From Nitrospira lenta (GTDB lineage Bacteria > Nitrospirota > Nitrospiria > Nitrospirales > Nitrospiraceae), in the NCBI GenBank assembly GCA_945905765.1, contig CAMDPZ010000008.1:1-48431 (forward strand): a stretch of DNA of 48,431 nucleotides, in the 5' to 3' direction. Under the pieces are notes generated by a model. That model was not told the origin of the DNA. It saw only the letters and a list, made by a program, of their open reading frames with translations, and made no database searches. Of this stretch, positions 17,138 to 25,432 are shown one piece after another. The position numbers and the translations under genes are program-made. Positions within the stretch are counted from its first letter, which is position 1; each line of letters starts with the position of its first letter.

Positions 17138-17924
17138 GTCTGTACCCTTCCAGATCCACACAGACGAAACGGAATCCCGCTTTGCGGAGGCTGGCGCTGA
17201 TGTGCGCGCGCAGCTCCGGCTGATTGAGCCGAACAAATTCCTCCGCTCCAACCTCGATTCGCGCGATCTCTCCATGTTCCCGTACCCGCACATGGCGCAA
17301 TCCTTCAGCCTGGAGGATAGCTTCGGCCTGCTCCACGCGACGGAGATTATCGATCGTGATCGGGATGCCGCGAGGAATTCTGGACGAGAGGCAGGCGGCT
17401 GCCGGCTTATCCCAATTGGAGAGTCCCAGGGTTTGGGCGAGCGCCCGCACATCGGCCTTCGAGAGTGCGGCTTCGACCAGCGGGCTGCGCACGTTCCATT
17501 CGCGCGCGGCGGTGATGCCGGGCCGGTCGTCCCCCAGATCGTCGAGATTCGTCCCGTCCGCAATCCACCGGCTTGCGCGGGGTTCGCGCAGCCCGTCCAG
17601 CAATTGATAGAGATCCGTTTTGCAGTGGAAGCAACGGGCCGCGTCGTTCTGCACGAAGGCCGGGATATCGAGCTGATCGGTCTGGACCAGTTCATGGCGC
17701 GCGCCGATCTCCGCTGCCACCTGCTTTGCGCCGTCGAGTTCGATCGCGGGAAAGGTCGGTGAGACTGCGGTGATGCCCAGCGCCCGCGCGCCGAGCTGCT
17801 CATGGGCGACTTTCAGCACGACGGTGCTGTCGATCCCGCCGGAGAAGGCGACCAGGACGGATTGCATGTCCGAGATCACCTGGCGGAGCCGGTCGAGTTT
17901 GCCTTGGAGGGGTTCGGTCATCAT
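17115..17924 (-). CDS. larE: LarE-type ATP-dependent sulfur transferase
   Basis: The product is about 269 aa, a PP-loop enzyme with VAFSGGIDSTVVL near residues 24-36. LarE activates the carboxylate of the pyridinium cofactor precursor and inserts sulfur during synthesis of the nickel-pincer cofactor. Three cysteines are conserved-looking: two in RCFHCK (about 97 and 100) and one in AACLSSRIPRG (about 177). Three-Cys members are reported to use an iron-sulfur cluster instead of sacrificing a cysteine. No larB, larC or larA is in the window. Two adjacent ATG codons (17924, 17921) are both possible starts; it lies 38 bases after the M16 peptidase gene. Confidence 0.88.
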   Translation of the reverse strand: MMTEPLQGKLDRLRQVISDMQSVLVAFSGGIDSTVVLKVAHEQLGARALGITAVSPTFPAIELDGAKQVAAEIGARHELVQTDQLDIPAFVQNDAARCFHCKTDLYQLLDGLREPRASRWIADGTNLDDLGDDRPGITAAREWNVRSPLVEAALSKADVRALAQTLGLSNWDKPAAACLSSRIPRGIPITIDNLRRVEQAEAILQAEGLRHVRVREHGEIARIEVGAEEFVRLNQPELRAHISASLRKAGFRFVCVDLEGYRPGGTSLG

Positions 17925-17962
17925 GAATGCTTGACCTCGGGGTCGCGTCGAGACAACGTGGA

Positions 17963-19309
17963 CTAGCGCTTCACTTTCGCTTTGGCGAGGTTGCCCACCA
18001 CCACGAGCGCGTAGCGTTGGGGGTCCAGGTACTGTTTGGCGACGCGCTGCACGTCTTCCTTCGTGACCCGGTCGATCCATTTCGGATATTGCGTAAAATA
18101 TTCGAACCCCAGGCCATAGAATTCCACCTGCGCGAGCACCTGGGCGAGCTTCGCGGTGGAATCGAATCGCAGCGGGAAGCTGCCAACCAGGAACGATTTG
18201 GCCTCGGCCAGTTCCTGATCTGATACAGGCTGGTCGCGGATGGATTTGATCTCGGTCAGGACGCCGGCGATGGCTTGGTTCGTCGTTTCCGTCTTGGTTT
18301 GGAGGTTGACCCAGAATGAGCCCGGCATCAGTCTGGCGTCGAAGTGGCTCATGATCCCATAGGCCAGTCCCTGCTTGTCGCGAATCGAATCCATCAAGCG
18401 GGAAGAAAATCCCCCGGCCCCCAGGATGTAGTTCATCACCGTGACCGAATAGAAATCAGGATGCGCGCGCGAGAGGCCTCCATGACCAATCACGATGGTG
18501 GATTGGGTGAGGTCTTTTTCGATGAGTTGGACCGTTTTCCGCTCGACCGGCAGGGGTTTTTTCTGGTTCCGCGCCGTCGCCGCAATTTTTTTCCACGTTC
18601 CAAAATGAGTTTGGACCAGCGCTGCGGCCTGGTCAAGCGTGACGTCGCCGACAATGGTCAGGATGACGCGGGACGGGGAGTATTCCCGTCCGTAGAAGGT
18701 TTGCACGTCGGCCAGGGAGATCTTGCTGATGGTCTCCTCCGTGCCATTGACGGGCCAGCGGTAGGGGTGTCCGTGGAAGACGAGCTGATTGAACGCCTTC
18801 ATAGCAATATGGCCAGGGTCGTCATTGTCACTGGCCATCTCACCCAGGAGCTGGGTGCGAATCCGGTCGAACTCCTGTTTGTGAAATGCGGGATGCTGCA
18901 GCATGTCTGCGAGCAGGGTGAATCCGAGATCGGCGTCCTTCTTGAGCACGCGGACGGAGGCGGTGGTGAAATCCTCCGAGGCTTTCGCCTCCAGGGTTCC
19001 GCCGATGAAGTCGATTTGCTCCGCGAGCTGTTTGGAGGTGCGGGTCGTGGTCCCTTCATCCAGGAGGCTGGCGACGAGGTTCGCGAGGCCTGCTTTCTCG
19101 GGAGGATCTTGCGCCGAGCCGGCTTTGATCAGCGCGTGGATTTCCACAATGGGGAGAAAATGTTGCTCCAGGACGAGGACCGTGATGCCGTTCGCGGTGG
19201 TGAATTTCGTCGGGGCGATCTCTGCCGCCAGAGAGGGACCGGCGGCCCAGAGCCAGGCGCAGCATCCCATTACGAGGGCTAGGATCGTTTGTGGTCTTGC
19301 CGTCGGCAT
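17963..19309 (-). CDS. M16 family peptidase-like protein, non-catalytic partner
   Basis: The product is 448 aa with an N-terminal signal peptide ending near SLAAEI, so periplasmic. It has the two-half M16 (pitrilysin/processing-peptidase) fold: NGITVLVLEQHFLPIVEIHALIKAGSAQDP at the start and GAGGFSSRLMDSIRDKQGLAYGI later. Where active members have HxxEH, this protein has LANLVASLLDEG, so zinc ligands are missing. It starts two bases after the stop of a catalytic M16 gene, as in alpha/beta pairs. The pair probably forms a heterodimeric peptidase in which this subunit binds substrate. Confidence 0.9.
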   Translation of the reverse strand: MPTARPQTILALVMGCCAWLWAAGPSLAAEIAPTKFTTANGITVLVLEQHFLPIVEIHALIKAGSAQDPPEKAGLANLVASLLDEGTTTRTSKQLAEQIDFIGGTLEAKASEDFTTASVRVLKKDADLGFTLLADMLQHPAFHKQEFDRIRTQLLGEMASDNDDPGHIAMKAFNQLVFHGHPYRWPVNGTEETISKISLADVQTFYGREYSPSRVILTIVGDVTLDQAAALVQTHFGTWKKIAATARNQKKPLPVERKTVQLIEKDLTQSTIVIGHGGLSRAHPDFYSVTVMNYILGAGGFSSRLMDSIRDKQGLAYGIMSHFDARLMPGSFWVNLQTKTETTNQAIAGVLTEIKSIRDQPVSDQELAEAKSFLVGSFPLRFDSTAKLAQVLAQVEFYGLGFEYFTQYPKWIDRVTKEDVQRVAKQYLDPQRYALVVVGNLAKAKVKR

Positions 19310-19311
19310 AG

Positions 19312-20697
19312 TTAGGGCCTTCCCTGTTGCGCGGCGCTGGAGGGCGCGTCCGGTTGTTTCGGCGGCACGGGAATCAAGGTGCCGACGGTCCGGTTGTCTT
19401 CCGTCAAGTATTGGCGGGCGACGCGTTGGATGTCCTTGGCGGTGACCGCTCTGATCCGTTCGACGAACTGGTCGATCTTCCGCCAGCCGGCGCCGACGGA
19501 TTCGGCCTGTCCGAGCAACATGGCACGCCGGAAGTTGGAATCCTGTTCGAAGACATGGGAGGCTTCGACCTGGTTCTTCGCCCGTTGGAGCTCGAGTTCC
19601 GTCGGCAGGTCGGCCTGGAGACGCTTGATCTCCCGGTTGAGGGATTCCTCGACCAGCTCCGGTTTCTGGTTGGGGCTCACGAGGGCATAGAAGTAGAACA
19701 GCCCCGGGTCGCTCTGTAGCAAGCTGTACTCTGATCCGACGGCCAGCGCCGACTTTTGCTCATACACGAGGCTCTGGTAGAGGCGCGAGCTTTTCCCGTG
19801 CGATAGGATCGAATCCAGAATGTCGAGTGCGTAGGAGTCTTCGCTCGAAAAATTCGGCACGCGGTAGCCCATCATGACGAACGCGACTTGCGCATCGCGC
19901 TTGAGGAGAAAACGGCGTTCGCCTTTCTGCTCCGGCTCCATCGTGGCGATCGGCCTGGGCTCCGGCCCTCGCGGAATCGGTTCGAACAGCTGTTTGATCG
20001 CAGGGAGCAGGCTGTCGGCTTTGATGTCGCCCACCACGATGAGGGTCGCATTGTTGGGCGAATAATAGGTGTCGTAATGCCGCTGCAAGTCGTCCAGGGT
20101 CATCGCATCCAGGTCGTTGAACCAGCCGATCACTGGCCAATGGTAGGGATGGCTGAGGTAGGCCTGAGCGAAGAGGGCTTCGACGAGCGCGCCTTGCGGG
20201 TCGTCTTCCGTGCGCAGGCGTCGTTCTTCCTTCACGACTTCTCGTTCCGTCGTCAGCTCCTTCATATCGAGCACGAGCCCCTGCATCCGGTCGGCTTCCA
20301 TTTCCAGGGCCAGCTCGACGCGGTCTGCCGCGAGATTTTCGAAGTAGGCGGTGAAGTCCTGGCTCGTGAAGGCGTTGTCGATTCCGCCGTTCTTGCGGAT
20401 GAGGCGGGAGAAGGTCCCCTTGGGATATTTCACGGTGCCCTTGAACATCATATGTTCCAGCATGTGGGAGAGACCTGCCCGGCCCATGACTTCGTTGCGC
20501 GAGCCGACTTTGTACCAGACCTGGACGGTGGCCACCGGCGCTTTAGGCACTTCGACCAATAAGACTTTCATCCCGTTGGACAGGATGAATTCACGGGTTT
20601 CTGTGGCCGTGGCGGGCGAGGCGAAGGCGAAGAGGAGACTGCTGGCGGCAATCAAAAGAAATAATGGCATCATGTGTCGGGAACTCAGCCTGATCAT
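19312..20697 (-). CDS. M16 family zinc peptidase, catalytic subunit
   Basis: The product is about 461 aa with a signal peptide (MMPLFLLIAASSLLFAFASPATATE). The inverted zinc motif HMLEH is present in AGLSHMLEHMMFKGT, followed downstream by the third ligand region in the usual helix (ELTTEREVVKEERR). The later HGKSSRLYQSLVYEQKSAL segment is the family R/Y substrate region. It probably degrades peptides in the periplasm together with the inactive partner encoded just downstream. I chose the ATG at 20697 because it lies past the stop of rlmN; earlier ATG codons at 20721 and 20739 would overlap rlmN. Confidence 0.92.
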   Translation of the reverse strand: MIRLSSRHMMPLFLLIAASSLLFAFASPATATETREFILSNGMKVLLVEVPKAPVATVQVWYKVGSRNEVMGRAGLSHMLEHMMFKGTVKYPKGTFSRLIRKNGGIDNAFTSQDFTAYFENLAADRVELALEMEADRMQGLVLDMKELTTEREVVKEERRLRTEDDPQGALVEALFAQAYLSHPYHWPVIGWFNDLDAMTLDDLQRHYDTYYSPNNATLIVVGDIKADSLLPAIKQLFEPIPRGPEPRPIATMEPEQKGERRFLLKRDAQVAFVMMGYRVPNFSSEDSYALDILDSILSHGKSSRLYQSLVYEQKSALAVGSEYSLLQSDPGLFYFYALVSPNQKPELVEESLNREIKRLQADLPTELELQRAKNQVEASHVFEQDSNFRRAMLLGQAESVGAGWRKIDQFVERIRAVTAKDIQRVARQYLTEDNRTVGTLIPVPPKQPDAPSSAAQQGRP

Positions 20698-20722
20698 GGT
20701 TGGGCGGCGCGCACGGTGCATG

Positions 20723-21829
20723 CTAGCAACGGGATTCAATTTGTGTCAAGGCGCGTCCCGCATAGTCGGGCGAGAGATTGCCCAATTGTCCGCAGGCGCC
20801 TAGCACGTCGCGGCCGCGGCTCTTGCGGATGAAGGCATCGACGCCGGCCCGCGTGAGGATCGCCTGGAAGGCCAGCACGCTGCGATCGGTCGGCCGGCGG
20901 AAGGGATTGCCGGGAAATTCATTAAAGGGAATCAGGTTCACTTTGCAGCGGAGGCCCTTGAGCAGCTTCACCAGCCGATGGGCATCCTCGTCGCGGTCGT
21001 TCACGCCGGCGAGCAACACATATTCAAAGGTTAGCCGCCTGGTCGGGGCGAGCGGATAGCGGCGGCAGGCGGCCATGAGCGTTTTGAGCGAGGCGATCTG
21101 GCTGACCGCCGGCATTAACTGCTGGCGTTGCTCTTCCGTCGTGCCGTTTAAGGAGATGGCCAGATTCACGCCGAGCGCTGCCACATCCTTCAAGCGGGCC
21201 GCGAGCCCCGCGGTCGAGACGGTAATGCGGCGGGGCGACCAGCCCAATCCCCAGGACTTATTGATCAGGCATTGGATGGCGCTGGAGAGGGCCTCGATAT
21301 TGGCCAGCGGTTCTCCCATACCCATGAAGACGAGGTTGGTGAGCCGTTCCTCGCCGGTTAAATGGTCTTGTGCCGTGAGGACCTGATCGACGATTTCATG
21401 CGCCTTGAGGTTGCGTTTCAGTCCCATGGTGCCGGTCAGGCAGAAGCCGCAATCCAGCATGCAGCCCACCTGGGTCGAGACGCAGAGCGTAAGCCGCTCC
21501 TCGTCAGGAATCAGCACCGTTTCAATGCGAAGCCCGTCGTCCAAGGTGAGGAGGAACTTGCGCGTGCCGTCGGCTGATTCAAGTACGGTGCACTGTTGCG
21601 TCCGCGAAATCGTGGCGACGTGGGTCAGTTGCTCTCGATCTTTCTGTGAGAGATCGGTCATCTGCGCGATGCTGCCGGCGCGCCGCTGATAGAGCCAGCG
21701 CAAGATCTGACCGATCCGGTAGCGGGGCCATTCAAATTGCTGCAGCAACCGGCCCAGTCCCTCTTCGGTGAGGGCCAGGAGGTTGACGGGAGGTGAACCG
21801 GATGGGGCGGCGGTTGGCTCATGCGACAT
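20723..21829 (-). CDS. rlmN: Dual-specificity rRNA/tRNA adenine-C2 methyltransferase
   Basis: The product is about 368 aa, a radical SAM enzyme that makes 2-methyladenosine at 23S rRNA A2503 and tRNA A37. The cluster motif CxxxCxxC is CMLDCGFC, and the C-terminal cysteine that carries the methyl intermediate is in GRDVLGACGQL. Also conserved are NLVFMGMGEPLAN, RRITVSTAG, AISLNGTTEEQR and INLIPFNEFPGNPFRRP-like segments. The start at 21829 (MSHEPTA) is preferred over 21844. The M16 peptidase gene begins shortly after its stop. Confidence 0.95.
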   Translation of the reverse strand: MSHEPTAAPSGSPPVNLLALTEEGLGRLLQQFEWPRYRIGQILRWLYQRRAGSIAQMTDLSQKDREQLTHVATISRTQQCTVLESADGTRKFLLTLDDGLRIETVLIPDEERLTLCVSTQVGCMLDCGFCLTGTMGLKRNLKAHEIVDQVLTAQDHLTGEERLTNLVFMGMGEPLANIEALSSAIQCLINKSWGLGWSPRRITVSTAGLAARLKDVAALGVNLAISLNGTTEEQRQQLMPAVSQIASLKTLMAACRRYPLAPTRRLTFEYVLLAGVNDRDEDAHRLVKLLKGLRCKVNLIPFNEFPGNPFRRPTDRSVLAFQAILTRAGVDAFIRKSRGRDVLGACGQLGNLSPDYAGRALTQIESRC

Positions 21830-21956
21830 GGTGCAGCCTACCACAGGCTGAAAAAGTGGAACAAGGCATAGGATGTACGCGGCCTTGCTGGCAAGAGAGC
21901 AGGGACACTGCTATAAGTAGTCACAGTGGTGAAAACGACGACCGGTGCATGATCGT

Positions 21957-24230
21957 ATGAATCAACGAACGGTGCGAAAGCTGCTCTCCGTCACGGCTCT
22001 GGGCCTCTGCTGGGTTCTGTTGTTTCCCTGGCCTGTATCCGCCGATACCTCTTCCCCTCCCTTGCCAAGTGCTCCCGATGCCTGTGAGACGGTGGAAACC
22101 TGCTTTCAAGCAGCAGCCCTGCCGAAGGAACGGCTCGGCAAGTCGCTCAACAAAGAACAAGTCCTATTGCTGAAACTGGAACGGCTCCAACGGCTGAGGG
22201 AACAATTCCCTGCCACGGTCTGGGCTGCGCGCGCCGGCTTGCTGTCGGGGGTATTGCTCCTGGAGCGGGATCCTGCCGAGGCCCTGCAGTTTCTCCGGGC
22301 GGCTCAGAACGATGTGCCGCTCTTGGATGACTATGTCCGTCTGTGGATCGGAGAGGCCTTGCTGAAGCTTGGAGAGGGTAAGCAAGCGGCTGAGATGTTC
22401 GAGACCATTCCTCAGGTCGCGCCGAATTCTCCGTTGGTGGTCAAGGCAGCCTATCGAGCCGGAGAAGCCTGGTATCAGACGTTGAGTTGCCGCGAGGCGA
22501 CAGCCTGGATTGCCAAGGCTGTGGCTCTGAGCCAGAAGGAAGTGGAGACGCCCCAGGCGCTGCTTCGGCAGGGTGCCTGTCAGTTGCGAGAGAGTAATAT
22601 TCAGGAAGGCCGTGAGACGCTGAAGCAGCTCTGGGTGCGGTTTGCGTTTAGTCCGGAAGCCAAAGAGGCTGAAGCGTTGCTGGCCTCGAATCTTGGCGGC
22701 GAGCCTTGGGTGGTGCAGCCGAGCGAGCGGCTCGCCAGGGCGCAGGTCTACCTTGGCCAAGCTTTCCATGCCGAGGCGATTGAGGAGCTCCGGAAGTTTC
22801 TCGCAGCTGACCCCTCATCGCCTCAGCGCACCGAGGCGAAGTTGAAGCTCGGCATTGCGCAGGTCCGGCTCAAACTATACGACCAGGCCAGAGAGACCTT
22901 TCGCGCCTTGGCGAAAGAGGGCGCAACGGAATCCTCCGAAGCCTCGGTCTGGCTCGCCCGCGTCTATCTTCGGCAGGGCCAGGGCGACAAGTTATTGGAG
23001 CTGGCTCATACGGCTGCAGGGTCGTCGCTGTCCCCGGAGCAAAAGGGGCAGATCACGCTCTTCGCCGGCGTATGGCTGGAGGATCAGGGCCGCTTCGACG
23101 AGGCGATTGCGCGCTATCGGCAGGTGGCGAAGGTGGGAGAGCCTGCCTCTCAGCGAGCCGAGGGGCAATGGCGCGTGGGCTGGGGCTATTACCGGATGGG
23201 GCGCTATCGTGAGGCCTTCGACCAGTTGCGGGCGCTCGTGGAGCAGCATGACGGAGAGTTCGAGCCGCAAGCGCTCTATTGGATGGCGCGCGCAGCCGAA
23301 CTGAACCAGCAGCCGCAGGCCCACGATGTCTATGTGCAGCTCTGCCGTCGATTTATCTATACCTATTACTGTCAGCTGGCGCGGGAACGTACCCAGATTC
23401 CGTTGCCGGATTCCATTGCGGCGGAGCCAGGTTCGACGAGTGCTTCGGTGAACGATGGCGAATCGGTGAATGGTGTGAACGGTGCGGCGGCAGGGGCTGT
23501 GACGACGAGAGTTGAGATCGAACAGCAGGCAGCCTATCGGCGGGCGCTGGAGTTGAAGACGCTGGGGCTGGATTCAGATGCGGCGCGCGAGGTGGCGGGG
23601 CTGATCGACCGGTATAGTCGGGAGCCGGGCCTCCTCATGGTGCTCTCGACGATGCTGAACGAGGCGGGCGCCTATCACCATGGCCTCCGGCTTGCGCGGG
23701 CTAAGTTTCGCGATCAATTGGAGCGGACCGGCGGGTCCGTTTCCCCGGCGCTCTGGCCTGTGGCCTATCCGATGGGGCTCTTGCCGACGATCAAGGGGCA
23801 GGGGGCGAAGGGCGTCGATCCCTATCTGGTGGCGGCGATCATTCGAGAGGAAAGCCAATACGATTGGCGGGCTGTGTCGCGGGTCGGGGCGATCGGGCTG
23901 ATGCAGGTGATGCCGGGCACGGCCAACAATGTGGCGCAGCGACTCGGGCTTCCCGCTGTCGGACGGGAGGACCTGTTCGATCAGGAGACCAATATTCGCA
24001 TTGGCGTCCATTATGTGGAGCAGCTGCTCGAACAGTTTTCCGGGAACGTCGCCTATACCATCGCGTCCTACAATGCCGGGCCGATCGCGGTGGGGAATTG
24101 GATTGCATTGCATCGCGGACGGAGCCAGGATGAGTTTGTCGAACTGATCCCCTATCAGGAGACGCGGCAATATGTGAAACGCGTGCTGCGGAGCTATCGC
24201 GAGTATGCGCGGTTGGGCAAGACGTTCTAA
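21957..24230 (+). CDS. TPR-containing soluble lytic murein transglycosylase
   Basis: The product is about 757 aa. A signal peptide (residues 8-30) is followed by a long helical-repeat region of roughly 480 residues with many TPR-like units (for example LDDYVRLWIGEALLKLGEGKQAAEMF, YYRMGRYREAFDQLRALVEQ). A low-complexity Ser/Asn/Gly linker comes before the C-terminal SLT domain. That domain has the catalytic Glu in IIREESQYDWRAVS, GAIGLMQVMPGTA, and TIASYNAGP. The layout matches Slt70-type periplasmic enzymes. A GTG at 21945 would add four residues. The ribosome binding site is weak for either start. A strong promoter follows the gene at 24240. Confidence 0.92.
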   Translation: MNQRTVRKLLSVTALGLCWVLLFPWPVSADTSSPPLPSAPDACETVETCFQAAALPKERLGKSLNKEQVLLLKLERLQRLREQFPATVWAARAGLLSGVLLLERDPAEALQFLRAAQNDVPLLDDYVRLWIGEALLKLGEGKQAAEMFETIPQVAPNSPLVVKAAYRAGEAWYQTLSCREATAWIAKAVALSQKEVETPQALLRQGACQLRESNIQEGRETLKQLWVRFAFSPEAKEAEALLASNLGGEPWVVQPSERLARAQVYLGQAFHAEAIEELRKFLAADPSSPQRTEAKLKLGIAQVRLKLYDQARETFRALAKEGATESSEASVWLARVYLRQGQGDKLLELAHTAAGSSLSPEQKGQITLFAGVWLEDQGRFDEAIARYRQVAKVGEPASQRAEGQWRVGWGYYRMGRYREAFDQLRALVEQHDGEFEPQALYWMARAAELNQQPQAHDVYVQLCRRFIYTYYCQLARERTQIPLPDSIAAEPGSTSASVNDGESVNGVNGAAAGAVTTRVEIEQQAAYRRALELKTLGLDSDAAREVAGLIDRYSREPGLLMVLSTMLNEAGAYHHGLRLARAKFRDQLERTGGSVSPALWPVAYPMGLLPTIKGQGAKGVDPYLVAAIIREESQYDWRAVSRVGAIGLMQVMPGTANNVAQRLGLPAVGREDLFDQETNIRIGVHYVEQLLEQFSGNVAYTIASYNAGPIAVGNWIALHRGRSQDEFVELIPYQETRQYVKRVLRSYREYARLGKTF

Positions 24231-24238
24231 GGCCATTT

Positions 24239-24268
24239 CTTGACAAGATCTAGTCAAGTTTCTATAGT
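24239..24268 (+). promoter_or_regulatory. Sigma-70 promoter with palindromic operator-like site, zapB-zapA
   Basis: TTGACA (24240-24245), a 17-base spacer and TATAGT (24263-24268) form a near-consensus promoter 34 bases before zapB. The -35 box is part of a 20-base near-perfect palindrome, CTTGACAAGATCTAGTCAAG (24239-24258; 9 of 10 base pairs symmetric). Such a dyad over the -35 element suggests a repressor or other dimeric regulator. Confidence 0.75.
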
Positions 24269-24307
24269 GCGCCACAACCTGTAGGGGCTCAAAGGGAGAG
24301 CAAGGAT

Positions 24308-24571
24308 ATGGCGCTGGATCGGCTGGATGCACTCGAAAATCGCATTAAAGACTTGGTGAAGCTCGTTCAAGAACTCAAAAAGCGGAACGCGGCAGTTGAA
24401 GCAGAATTGACGGTGGTGCGACAGCGACTTGCGGAGAAGGATGATTCGAATCGGCGCTGGGAGCAAGAGCGCGTCGACATCAAGTCTCGCATCGAAAAAG
24501 TTCTCGGCGACGTGGAGTTGTTGGAGTGCTTTGAAGAACGCAAGGAGGTGGCCATTGACGAAGACCATTGA
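24308..24571 (+). CDS. zapB: ZapB-like coiled-coil cell division protein
   Basis: The product is 87 aa and almost entirely coiled coil (heptads from LDRLDALENRIKDLVKLVQEL through WEQERVDIKSRIEKVL), with an acidic tail. Small all-coiled-coil proteins next to ZapA are usually ZapB-like and link ZapA to the division site. The ATG has AAGGGAGAGCAAGG upstream. The last 17 bases overlap zapA, which points to translational coupling. Coiled coils carry little family signal, so the name rests mainly on context. Confidence 0.75.
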   Translation: MALDRLDALENRIKDLVKLVQELKKRNAAVEAELTVVRQRLAEKDDSNRRWEQERVDIKSRIEKVLGDVELLECFEERKEVAIDEDH

Positions 24572-24851
24572 TGTGGAGATCTACGGTCAACGGTTCGCGA
24601 TCCGCGGCGAGGCGGACGAGGCCTATATCCGGCGGCTCGCCAGCTTCGTGGATGGGCATATGCGCCATCTTGCGGAGGGGATGAACACCACGACCCCGTC
24701 GAAGCTTGCCGTGCTGACGGCGGTCAACCTGGCCCATCAGTTGTTCGAAGTTGAACGGAAGCGCGCCCAAGGCGAGGCGGATGTCGAGCGGCGGATGACG
24801 TCGCTCATGGAGTCTATCGAAGAGCAGGTGCCGACTTCGCTGTTCCGGTAA
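24555..24851 (+). CDS. zapA: Cell division protein ZapA
   Basis: The product is 98 aa. ZapA binds and bundles FtsZ. The N-terminal domain is TIDVEIYGQRFAIRGEADEAYIRRLASFVDGHM, followed by a C-terminal dimerising helix (AVLTAVNLAHQLFEVERKRAQ). The start is a TTG at 24555: an excellent AGGAGG site lies 6 bases upstream, and homology begins exactly there. The longer open frame from 24429 is inside zapB and not credible. The gene overlaps zapB by 17 bases. A hairpin and a 6S RNA candidate follow. Confidence 0.88.
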   Translation: MTKTIDVEIYGQRFAIRGEADEAYIRRLASFVDGHMRHLAEGMNTTTPSKLAVLTAVNLAHQLFEVERKRAQGEADVERRMTSLMESIEEQVPTSLFR

Positions 24852-24860
24852 ATTCGCCTT

Positions 24861-24881
24861 GCAAAGGGGAGACCCCTTTGC
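24861..24881 (+). terminator. Hairpin after zapA
   Basis: A perfect 9-bp stem, GCAAAGGGG with CCCCTTTGC, around an AGA loop, 10 bases past the zapA stop. No U-tract follows. It probably marks the 3' end of the zapBA message and separates it from the downstream RNA gene. Confidence 0.55.
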
Positions 24882-25071
24882 TATCGTCAGGTGTAGATAT
24901 TGGGATGTCGCGGATGCGACGGTAGGGATACGATCAGGTCACGCTCGAACCGGTTCAGTAATCCGGGAAGATGATGCAGTCACCGCGGAATAGATGTGGA
25001 TTTTTGATGCTGGTGAAATTGAGACAGAGATCATGTGCGCAAGGGTTCGTCCTCCTCATGTATAACCTCTT

Positions 25072-25262
25072 GGAGATGCTGGATAAAGTCATGGAGTGTC
25101 TGCTCCCGTCCGGCAGTGCGGTGCACGGAACCAGTCTTCGGTTGCTTCCGGTTCACGCACGCAATCCTCTCATGCGGATGAGAGGGGTTCAGCGCAGAGG
25201 GACTTCGTGGGATTTGTCCTGCATGGGACGGACTCGTTCTCTCAATTCAGCACGATCTTCAT
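25072..25262 (+). ncRNA. ssrS: Candidate 6S RNA in the zapA-rny spacer
   Basis: The 581-base spacer after zapA folds into one long imperfect hairpin. From outside in, the pairs are: 25071-25076 with 25256-25261; TGCTGGA 25077-25083 with TTCAGCA 25246-25252; CCGTCC 25106-25111 with GGACGG 25226-25231; GCAG 25113-25116 with CTGC 25219-25222; CACGG 25124-25128 with TCGTG 25205-25209; AGTCTT 25133-25138 with GGGACT 25199-25204. The apex is an 8-bp stem with a GCGG loop at 25166-25185. A large internal loop (25084-25105 / 25232-25245) sits where 6S RNA has its open-complex-like bubble. A -10-like TATAAC at 25061-25066 puts the 5' end near 25072, giving about 190 nt. The zapA-flanking position is classical for 6S RNA. 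Exact ends are inferred. Confidence 0.6.
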
Positions 25263-25432
25263 CCCCGTGGAGTCCGTTCTCGGAGTAAGTCTGTCGACCG
25301 CGTGTTGGGCGATCCTCTTCCGTATACCTATCTTCCGCTCGCGCTCCCTTCATTAGCACAGGACCGTTGACCAATCTTGTATCAAGATGAGGCTGAGGAA
25401 CAGGCCGTTTCTCGTCTCGCGATTGTAGGGGG

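Noticed and set aside
21842-21870. AGGCTGAAAAAGT near the rlmN start, partly like the MITE terminus
   Set aside because: Only about a dozen bases match with a 3-base gap, and there is no partner arm nearby, so chance is likely.
24971-25288. 105-codon plus-strand frame between zapA and rny
   Set aside because: It overlaps the long hairpin taken as a 6S RNA candidate; the translation is Ser/Arg-rich with no family resemblance, and the stems explain the sequence better.
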